Part shown: in pieces, positions 32,538 through 40,323 of the stretch
Layout: each line of letters starts with the position of its first letter
How positions within the stretch are numbered: the stretch's first letter is position 1
From: Chara braunii
Lineage: Eukaryota > Streptophyta > Charophyceae > Charales > Characeae
Assembly (NCBI GenBank): GCA_003427395.1
Contig: BFEA01000365.1
Span: forward strand, 1,543,764 to 1,584,086
DNA: 40,323 nucleotides
Direction of reading: 5' to 3'
Notes under the pieces: generated by a model
What the model saw: only the letters and a program-made list of their open reading frames with translations
What the model was told of the DNA's origin: nothing
Databases searched by the model: none
Translations under genes and position numbers: made by a program

Positions 32538-34226
32538 AATAAAAATAAAATAAAATAATATAAAAGTTAATATTACAAAAAATAAAAATTAAAATTTAAA
32601 ATTAAAAAGAACTATTAAAAAACTAATTAAAACTAAACGACAAATAATAAACCCCCTGGTTTAACCTACTAAAAATATAGAAAACAACATAAGCTCAGAT
32701 CCCACCTGTAAAAAGTAAATCATAAAAAAATTACCCCGCCCCCCCGCAACCTCAGTTACAGGTTACTGAAAGAATAACCGCTGCCTCATAACTATAGCAA
32801 CGCATCTATACAGTAAAAAAAAGGAGAAACCACACACATTTATACCACGGAACAAAACCACAAGTACCAGCTATGAGTCTACTTAATAATCCGGAAAAAG
32901 GAAAAACGAAAAATAGAAAAACGTGAAAATAAAACGAAAGAAGAATTTCAGAAAACGAAAAAACCACCATCCTCATTCTCCTTGAAAAAACTACGGCCGA
33001 AAAACGACACTACTGCACACTATCCCGAAAACGACACTACTGACACACAAGAAAACAAACACGCACGCGGGACAGACAAACCAGTTACCACATACCATAC
33101 CAACGCCATAGCCAGCCCTCCCCACTAAATGACGATAAAAATCTCACAACACTGCACCACTAGAACAAGCAAGAAAAACGCTAAATGCAAATACGTCTCC
33201 CCACTGTACTCCAGAACGCTAACGCCATACAAGCCCACGCAGTCATAAGACACAGCTAGCAGACAAAACCCGCCACTATCCTACGAATAACGTCTTCTAG
33301 ATGCCCTCGAAGTCCCTTCCCTCCCTTCCCCCCTCATACAAGCATACCATCTCGAAACGACACCACGAACACATAATAAAACAAAAACATCCATGCTAGA
33401 CATAGCAACCAGATACGCCATTTCCTTCTCCCACCATAGCCAGTCCGCCTCCCTAGATGACAAAAAACCCCAAAGCTCTACACTACAAGACAACCAACCA
33501 AAAACGACACTAAGAAACTGCCGCCTTTCCGTATTCCGTAACGCCAACACCATACTAACCCACGCAGTCACAAGTCACAATGGCTGACACACACCCCCTC
33601 TTTTATGCTACGAGTTAAAATAAACCTCCCTTCTTGACCTATTTTTTTACCCCTTCTACCATAATTCACGTCTACTTCGTACATACATCCTCCCTCGTAA
33701 GCCTCCCCCGATATGCAGCCACTACACCTTCCCCTCACTTATGCCACATACTCCCTAATCCCAGCCCTCGGCATGATTAAGCACGCTCCACACCCATGGC
33801 ATACACACGCAAACCATACCCCATGATGCAACAGACACACACATAGACCAACACTACTATATGTACTGGACCTCACGCACCGCATCACACCAATAATTGT
33901 GTATTTGCTTCTGCCTCCCACTACCATCTCTCTTCCTATTGCTACCTCGCTCGAGAAAGACAGCTCGCGAATGATCCAGGTACGTATATCAATCTGGCAC
34001 ACCATAGTTCCTCGGGCGTCGTGCTTACACTGTAAGCCGCCTAATACTTCGTCGTCCGACCACCTTTGTGCGATGGCGGCGACTGACCTCCACCAAAACC
34101 GACCATGACCGCTCAGGTATGTCTCCGATAACATTTTCTCCCCCATTGCCTATGCTATGACATGTAATCCTTGAAAGCCTAACCTCCCCCTCCCCGCTTG
34201 CTAAAAGGAGCCCTTAGTAAGTTAAC

Positions 34227-34277
34227 CCCTCTGATGAGCTGCTATGGGTGCTAGGCGGCGAAAAACACGCTTAAGGG
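34227..34277 (+). ncRNA. Hammerhead ribozyme (right terminal repeat), one weakened pair
   Basis: Same architecture as the left copy. CCCT 34,227-34,230 pairs with AGGG 34,274-34,277; CTGATGA 34,231-34,237; stem II GCTGC 34,238-34,242 with GCGGC 34,255-34,259; GAAA 34,260-34,263; cleavage triplet UUA, cut predicted after 34,273. The invariant core is intact. In stem III a G-to-A change at 34,265 opposes C and weakens a stem of only 4 bp, so this copy is probably less active than the left one. Confidence 0.75.
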
Positions 34278-34472
34278 CCTGCACCCCCCCTATGGTTGGG
34301 TTCTTATACCCTCCCCTAACCTCTACTAATCCACTAACGCTAAGTCCTAACATGCTCCTAAAACTTACATCTTGTTGTGTCAATCCTGTACCTAACAATA
34401 GGACAAAACGACTATGTCTAATGTCCCATACTATGGGACAGCTGTGTTTTTACACAAACCCCCCAACACACA

Positions 34473-34480
34473 TATGCGCG

Positions 34481-34547
<67 letters not shown>
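34473..34547. repeat. CG/CA compound microsatellite
   Basis: GCGCGC alternation followed by about 58 bases of CA, starting just past the end of the right direct repeat. The minus strand reads as Cys-Val repeats. Confidence 0.95.
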
Positions 34548-34550
<3 letters not shown>

Positions 34551-34789
34551 CGAAGCAGCAATGGAGGAATGATAAAAAAAAAAACTATATATATTTTTTT
34601 CCATTCCTTGATTAGTTCCTTATTACACAACAAAAAAAAAATTTAAAAATATGTTAAAGTGATGAATACAACGAACTGCCGTTAAAAAATCCCCCCCCCC
34701 CAAAAAAAAATTTAAATTTATTTTTGATTTTCTCTTCTCAACCTTTTCAGTTTTTTATTTCTTTTAATTCTTGAGCATGATCTTTTATC
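34548..34789. other. A/T homopolymer-rich spacer
   Basis: Short A, C and T runs without coding capacity. It leads into the hairpin that begins the next GC-rich module. Confidence 0.5.
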
Positions 34790-34849
34790 AAAAAAAAAAA
34801 AGGGGTTGTAGGGCTTTAAATTCCCTACAACCTTTTTTTTTTTTTTTTT
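34790..34849. repeat. Hairpin TGTAGGG-N9-CCCTACA with A/T-paired flanks (copy 1)
   Basis: GGTTGTAGGG (34,804-34,813) pairs perfectly with CCCTACAACC (34,823-34,832) around a 9-nt loop. An A12 run before it and a T17 run after it can extend the stem. The inner TGTAGGG-N9-CCCTACA has the same spacing as 36,471-36,493. Confidence 0.75.
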
Positions 34850-35560
34850 GCCTAATATTTAATTAAGAAAAAATCCGGTAAAAACGGGCCCGCGGCGCGG
34901 ACCAGGTCGGCCGCGGACACGGCCACATATGCGGCCGCCATCTAGGATCACGCCCGCGGACGCGTCCGCAAGTGTTTCATAGGTGCTCACCCTCCGTATC
35001 GGTCCATCGCGCCATACTGCCGACCTTCCCTATCACAGATGACGTGTACTAATACGCAGGCGTGCAGACCGCTCTGCGACGAACCGAGCAAGTTCACTTG
35101 TATAACCCCGCCAGAGCCTGCCATATCGGAGGGAGTGGATTTGTGTTGATCAATCGGTTCTCTTTCCCTCCCCTGGTATTGCCCTACACCGATCTAACTT
35201 TGTTGCCCTGGTCCGCGACCCACACCACGCGGCTGCCTCGGTTTAATTGCCGCTGGTATCGTCAGGGGGACTCGTGTTCTCGGTGAAGACTACTCCTAGG
35301 ATACAAAGGTGCAGGTTGATTCCCAAAACTCTCCCGCAACTCGGGCGCGTACGTGACACGCCGGGCCTCGGATCCTGCGGCCTCGCCGGCGGCCGAGGAG
35401 GTCGGCCTCTAGCGCGCGACCGAGTGTTTTCGTGGCCGCCCCAAACAGAAACAAGGGCGCGAGCAGGGAATCGGCGCGCGGGCGCGGCCTGCACATGTCC
35501 TCTTCTATAGGACTGCGCAGTAGAAAATTGAAAAAATATATTTTTTTGGGGGGGTGGTTT
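34850..35560 (+). mobile_element. GC-rich LTR-like remnant related to the Ty3 element at 36.5 kb
   Basis: The order hairpin, AT-rich spacer, then GGCCGCG-rich block and CATAGG word matches the start of the LTR region at 36,471. A TGGTATCGTCAGG word at 35,253 resembles a primer-binding site after an LTR of about 430 bp, but it matches the initiator-Met site only in its first seven bases. The segment ends GAAAAAATATATTTTTTTGG, as does the last part of the window. I see no gag or pol here. Call: solo or internally deleted LTR-type remnant, low certainty. Confidence 0.35.
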
Positions 35561-35606
35561 TTAATGAGTACCAAAATTAATTTAAAAAATAGAAAAAAAA
35601 AAAAAA

Positions 35607-35652
35607 TCGTTGATTTATTGATCGATTAATTCATTGATTGATTGATTGATTA

Positions 35653-35685
<33 letters not shown>

Positions 35686-35771
35686 GAGTTGATCAATTGA
35701 TTGGTTGATTGATTGATTGAGTGGTGGACGAGGGGTCCTCCGTCCCTTCCTTGGCACATGTGCGCAAACAC

Positions 35772-35821
<50 letters not shown>

Positions 35822-36009
35822 CTCTCGCACGCGCGCGCGCGCGCTTGCGATCTTGTGCAGCTGCGTGTGGGAAGAGCTGCGCAAGAGCGCACACACACAC
35901 GCACGCGCGCTCGTTCACACACACATACACCCACACACACATACACCCACCCACACACACACACACATCACACATCACACACACACACACACACTCACAC
36001 ACACACACA

Positions 36010-36056
<47 letters not shown>

Positions 36057-36243
36057 ACACTCACACCCACACCCACACACACACAGTCACACTCAATCAA
36101 TCAATCAATCAAATCAGATCAATCAGTCAATCAATGAATCATTGAATCAATGAATCAATGAATCAATGAATCAATCAATCAATCAATTAATGAATCAATG
36201 AATCAATGAATCAATGAATCAACGAATCAATCAATCAATCAAA
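35607..36243. repeat. Compound microsatellite block (GATT, CT, CA, AATC)
   Basis: GATT/GATTT repeats (35,613-35,722), then GAGTGGTGGACGAGGGGTCC, CT repeats (35,773-35,818), CG alternation, CA repeats (about 35,888-36,087), and AATC repeats (36,093-36,243). GATT on the left and AATC on the right are reverse complements, so the block has inverted microsatellite ends. Its left junction matches 14,255-14,289. Every long frame through it is repeat-encoded. Confidence 0.9.
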
Positions 36244-36470
36244 CCGGTTTTTTGTTAAACACCTCATTTCCTTGCAAAAAACAGAAATTCATTTCAAAAC
36301 AAAATACAGGTCAACTCAGGGACCATATATCTCATGTTAAAAAATGGCAAAAAAGAAATTTCGCTTTTTTATATATATATATATATTTTTAATTTTGTTT
36401 AAATCGATTTAGTTTTTGATTTTTTAAAAATCTTAAACAAAGTCTGATTCTTAAAAAACAAATATAGGAG
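36244..36470. other. AT-rich spacer
   Basis: Includes a TA run at 36,371-36,386. No gene or structure is seen other than A/T runs. Confidence 0.5.
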
Positions 36471-37072
36471 TGTAGGGTTTTCCAAGCCCTACACCTCCAT
36501 ATATATATATATTTTTATATTTTTTTAGGGGTCAAAAAGAAAAAAACAGGCCGCGAATTGGGCCTCATCAGCCGCGGCCGCAGCCGAGTTTCTCGGCCGC
36601 AGTGGCCAAAATGCCCGTGACCTAGGCTGCGGGTGTCACATAGGCGGGCGCGGTACTGACCAACTTTTGAACGTAGGTTCCCTCGGCCCGCCTGACCTCA
36701 GGCGATCCGAGCAAGGCCATCTGTGCGGGCTCGACGAGTCGAACACCGAGGTCTGAACCTCGATTTCGGTTCGACGGTCCGAAAGGCCACGCGAACCAAG
36801 CGCAGCCTGGAGCGGAAAAACTCCGCTTCCTCGCCCACCTTTTTCAATTCCGTCTGCTTTTCCTTTTTGAGTTTTCGTCACTCTGGAACGATTTGTTCCT
36901 TCGTTCCTTGCACTCGGCGACGGATTGAACCCCTAACAAGGCAACCCTCGGACGGAAATAAGAATCCCATGTTTCGTCGGGGTGATTCGACCGCACGACC
37001 AATAATCGTCGGCCACACCCCAACTACTCTGATTGGCGTTCCAAGTACGGAACGCAGCGCGGGGTGTGTGCT
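36471..37072 (+). mobile_element. Probable 5' LTR of a Ty3/gypsy element
   Basis: The right limit is set by the primer-binding site at 37,073. The left limit is inferred at the hairpin TGTAGGG-N9-CCCTACA (36,471-36,493), because it starts TG and the same hairpin opens the related module at 34,807. The LTR would be about 600 bp, with GC-rich U3-like sequence, then T-rich 36,840-36,900. A perfect 7-bp hairpin (GCGTTCC, 37,036-37,042, with GGAACGC, 37,049-37,055) lies just before the primer site. No matching 3' LTR is inside the window, so the left boundary cannot be verified. Confidence 0.5.
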
Positions 37073-37084
37073 TGGTATCAGAGC
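37073..37084 (+). promoter_or_regulatory. Retrotransposon primer-binding site (initiator tRNA-Met)
   Basis: TGGTATCAGAGC is the standard plant LTR-retrotransposon primer-binding site, complementary to the 3' end of initiator tRNA-Met. It lies 96 bp before the gag start codon, the right place and strand for this element. Confidence 0.9.
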
Positions 37085-37179
37085 TGATTTGTTTCGGCTT
37101 CGAGGGTTCCTAGGGACAACTGTAAACTTTGTGGATAACTTTATTGTTCTTGGAAAAATATTGGTTATCTCAGGATAGG

Positions 37180-38066
37180 ATGGCACCCAAGCGCCGCCGC
37201 CCCGTGAACAACAATCAGAGCCAAGCAAAGGGGCTGGTTCAAAACCAGCCTCGCGTCATGGTCGAACCAGGGCAAGGGGTGGACAATCATGCGGGAATGG
37301 GCAACTACCCCTTGTACTTCGTTGCTCCTTCGTCGGATGTTCCAATCTTCTCCGAAGATGAAATTGACCCTTGCACCTGGCTGGCTGCTCTAAAGGGTCA
37401 GGCTTGGATGGACCAATTGGTTAGAGAATGGATTCTGGGAAGGTTAGCAGGAACCACATTTGAATGGTATGGACAAAACCTCTATACCCATTGGCCCACC
37501 TTCTAGAAAAACTCCTTAAGGGCTTTGATCACATCGCGCCGGGGCAGTGTCTGCACTTCATGAAAGAATACACTCAGCAGCTCCGTAAGGCCCTTGCTAG
37601 GTACGCGGATCGCTTCACCTACCTGGCTGAACGCTCCGGGGTTGACGAGAAGATGGTGCAAACAAATTACGTTAGGGGATTATCTGATTCCTATTTGCGG
37701 AAAAGGATCCGTAAGAAATGCAATCCAATTGAACACACCTTGACTGAGCTAATTCAATATGCTATCAAGTATGAAAAAGAGAACTACAATGTAGGCTTGG
37801 TTTCAGAATTAGACAAAGATGACCCATCTGACGTCCGACGCAATAGCTACTCCGCTATGGTGCGAATGTTCGAAGACCGTTTCGGATTAGGACGGACTAA
37901 GAGAAATCCGGACCGAAGAGCACCATCCTCTTCCGCGGCCTCTAGGCGCCCTATCCAGATGCAACGAGGTCGGGACGCAGAAGAACTATCAGTGAAGGAA
38001 GTAGTTGCACAACTCATTACGGTTGTAGCACCCTTGTCTGAGTTTGTCCAGGGGTTACAACGATAA
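37180..38066 (+). pseudogene. gag: Ty3/gypsy gag, frameshifted pseudogene
   Basis: Starts ATG at 37,180 with a basic MAPKRRRP N terminus, typical of Ty3 gag. A retrotrans_gag-type capsid region follows: DPCTWLAALKGQAW, GTTFEWYGQNL, then after the frame change YTQQLRKALARYADRFTYL, VRGLSDSYLRKRI and LTELIQYAIKYEKEN. The frame changes at about 37,495-37,505, so the original frame stops at 37,506. After the shift the gag frame is open to a TAA at 38,064. The protein would package element RNA in cytoplasmic particles. About 295 codons plus the zinc knuckle downstream is normal length for the family. Confidence 0.88.
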
Positions 38067-40106
38067 AGGGCGGCGGCGGCCCAAAGACAACAAGTGGTCA
38101 TGGTTGTTGGGTCCTCTATGCCATGTCCTGCCTTGGCAGTGGTCACTCAGCCCATGCGATGTTACAACTGTAACCAGCTGGGCGACCTCACATAAGATTG
38201 TCGGAAACCCCGGGCTCAAGTGGGGTCCGTTGGACCTTCCCAAATCCCGTTAGCAGCCCCGACCGCCGTAGGACAGGAGAGGGTGGCGGTTGTTATCGAT
38301 ACTCGGACGACTGAAATGGTGGCCCCTGAGGCCACCGAGATCGGACTCGACGAATACATGGCGGGGGCCATGCACGAACCGGAGACCATTGGAATAATAC
38401 GTCATGTCTAACAGATTACCGAGGAAAGCGATCTCGGACCTTGGAGGCCCGGGTTCGAAGATCTCACGATACCTGGTCCCGAGTACAAGGATGGCCAAAT
38501 TGATGTATTGGATACCATGAAAGTCCTCGGCCTACGGATCCCTACGCTATCCCCTACCTTCTGACCATTTCAGAGGCGGCCAATAAAAAATTTGATTGAC
38601 CGATGCCTAAAGAACCGACGTCGGTTCGAGGAAAGCCGAAGGGGCAAAAAGTTAGTTATAAACGATCAGCCGGCGGCAGACGAGGCACAACCCTCAATCT
38701 CGAGAACCCATGAGGCAAACCGGGTCGGGATGATCCAAGTTGCAGATCCACCATCGAAGAATCCCGAGGTGTTCCTTCGAGCCTACCTGATAACCTGAAA
38801 GAGTGTTGAGTGTGACTGCGAGGTCTGGGGAAGTCCCTCGGCCGCCATCCTCGATTCTGGATCGTCGACAAAAGCCATTTCTTGGGGTTTAACAAAGCGC
38901 TTGGGTTAGGAAGGACAGGTGCAGCCCCTCCGTCCGGATGAACTGTATGTGTCCTCTAGGGAAGACAACATTTATTGCAAAGGGTGAATTACGAATGATC
39001 CTATACGGGTCGGACGGGTGCATTGTCTGTGTGACGCGATTGTATTGGATGTGCAAGCGTATGATGTGCTGCTAGGAATCCCATGGCAGGCGGCGGTAGG
39101 AGCACGAATGCATTTTGACAACTCTAAGGTGGTGCTCACATTGGCCCACCCCAAGCCTTAAACGATACCAATGAGGATGGTCGTACGTGTACGCTCACAA
39201 CCAGCCCCTCGCATTTCAACTGAGGTTCGGAGGATCAACATGATTCGATGATTGCCGATGGGCGAAGAAAGATCCACTATAGAAACCGAGGACTCGGACG
39301 AACCCTACCGATATATGATCAGAATTCAAGACCAAGCTCGACGGCGGTAACCCACTAAGATTGTCCGGAGCGAGCCTAGCTGGTCCCAAATGTTCTCCTC
39401 CACCCTGAGAAGAGAACCCTTGTTGAGGGTATCACGAATAGTCGATCTTTCAGAACCCTTCGCGTCTCTGTATCCCCTAACGGACCCTCTTCCAGAGAGA
39501 TCTACTGAACTTAGGGGGCTATGCGATCTGTCCTTTAAACCTCTGCGACCCCTACTTTCTAATGCAAAGGCCGCCTTGCTTCTGGAAGAAGGGGTGTCCT
39601 TTCAACCCAAGTCTCCGGAACACAGATGGGGTCCGAGGGAACTCTTACAGGCCTTTTTGGTAGAACCCTCGGTCGAAGTCAAACTCGACAGGGAAAGCGA
39701 AACACAAAAGGAACTGACAAGCCTGGCGGGCAATCAACTCATAGGAACCGTACTCTCGGTAAAAAACGACAACTCCTTATTCGGCGCTTCGCCGGAGGTA
39801 ACCGCTAAGGTCCCAACCGTTACATCGACGATTTCTCTTCCTGGTGGAACCATCGGCGTTCAATTATCTGCCCATGTACCCGACGAGACTAAACGCCTCC
39901 TTATGGCTGTAATACGAGCTTACCTCGAGGACCACGACATAGGGCTGATGCACTTGATACAACATGCGATTGATACCGGGGATCGCACCCCGATCCATTG
40001 TCGACCGTACTGCTATTCCTTAAAGCAGCGACAACTAGCCTTCAAGTTGGATAGGGTACAGGAGTTCAAGCGTCTTGGATGGGTGGAACCCTCCCTCGGC
40101 CCCTAA
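38067..40106 (+). pseudogene. pol: Ty3/gypsy pol (zinc knuckle, protease, start of RT), nonsense-riddled
   Basis: The frame of the second gag segment continues to 40,106 without a detected frameshift but with stops at about 38,193, 38,409, 38,562, 38,796, 38,907, 38,982, 39,159, 39,249, 39,348 and 40,104. Zinc knuckle at 38,160: CYNCNQLG, with the expected His replaced by Asp and a stop three codons later. Retropepsin: AILDSGSST with active-site Asp at 38,853, and YDVLLGIPWQ at 39,060. RT N terminus: DTGDRTPIHCRPYCYS at 39,969 and FKRLGWVEPSLGP just before the stop at 40,104, the conserved stretch preceding the RT fingers. About six further RT-like codons can be read past the stop before the sequence becomes GC-rich. 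The catalytic palm, RNase H and integrase are not in the window. Confidence 0.85.
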
Positions 40107-40323
40107 TCGTTCCCTGCTACGAATCCCCCTCGGCGGCGGACAGGCGCGGCTGCGGCTTAGTCCGCGACCGAGTCCGCGCGGACGCGCGACTTTGCGGACG
40201 CGTGGCAGCCAGTGGGGAGGGGGGTTGGGGAATCGGGAATTGCCATAGGCGGCCCAACCCCGGCCCCACCCCCTCAAGCAAAAAAAAAATAAAAAAATAA
40301 ATATATATTTGGGGAGGGGGGGG
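40107..40323. other. GC-rich tail interrupting the pol pseudogene
   Basis: Within about 25 bp after the RT start, the sequence turns into GC-rich DNA with GCGACCGAGT and GCGGACGCG words, then A-runs and ATATATTTGGGG to the window end. The same kind of sequence and ending occurs at 35,370-35,560. This is either another LTR-like remnant inserted in pol or the 3' LTR part of an internally deleted copy. Confidence 0.45.

Noticed and set aside
35340-35510. GC-rich frames at 35.2-35.5 kb as a gene
   Set aside because: Frames on both strands are equally open because stops are scarce in GC-rich DNA; no motif is present.
35631-36153. Cys-Val, His-Thr and Ser-Ile-Asn-Gln repeat ORFs
   Set aside because: They are direct translations of CA, CT and GATT microsatellites on both strands.
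36560-36590. Second hammerhead-like CTGATGAGGCC with a GGCC partner on the minus strand
   Set aside because: The required GAAA box is missing (TGTT follows stem II) and no cleavage site can be placed.

Overview
The window reads as repeat-dominated eukaryotic nuclear DNA, most likely from a streptophyte alga or other lower green-lineage organism. I favour a Chara-like charophyte because of the style of its reverse-transcriptase relic, but that is recollection and was not tested. The evidence is long GA, CA, GATT, TATC and AAAT microsatellites, tRNA-derived SINE-like heads, a Ty3-type retroelement with a plant-type initiator-Met primer site, no compact gene order, an 811-base N gap, and no intact host gene that I can defend.

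Layout. 1-13,320: mosaic of decayed repeats (two fold-back structures, two SINE-like tRNA heads, a degenerate ~60-bp minisatellite, a GA-linked tandem unit, a 31-bp tandem array, an AAC-rich tract). 13,320-14,602: microsatellite block containing the gap. 14,603-34,465: what I interpret as one very large, decayed retroelement of Penelope-like type. It has two ~2.1-2.35-kb direct repeats (14,603-16,735 and 32,117-34,465, about 90% alike where aligned by eye). Between them lie an AT-rich 8-kb stretch with one unexplained minus-strand ORF, a ~900-codon ORF1 pseudogene (25,035-27,724), a 953-bp CAGGGG-ended MITE-like insertion (28,543-29,495) and a reverse-transcriptase pseudogene (29,801-31,908). 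Each direct repeat carries a type-I hammerhead ribozyme core at the same relative place (16,498-16,548 and 34,227-34,277), on the strand that encodes the RT. 34,790-36,500: GC-rich LTR-like remnants and another microsatellite block. 36,471-40,323: a Ty3/gypsy element with LTR, primer-binding site, gag, protease and the first part of RT, broken by many stops.

How the parts fit. Penelope-like elements are known to carry terminal direct repeats (pLTRs) and hammerhead ribozymes in them. The ribozyme pair, the RT ending ~210 bp before the right repeat, and the common strand make one transcription/retrotransposition unit the simplest reading. Cleavage at both ribozymes would release an RNA of about 17.7 kb, far longer than ordinary Penelope elements (a few kb) and closer to the giant Athena-derived Terminons of rotifers. 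No endonuclease (GIY-YIG) domain is visible. Everything coding in the window is inactivated by stops or frameshifts.
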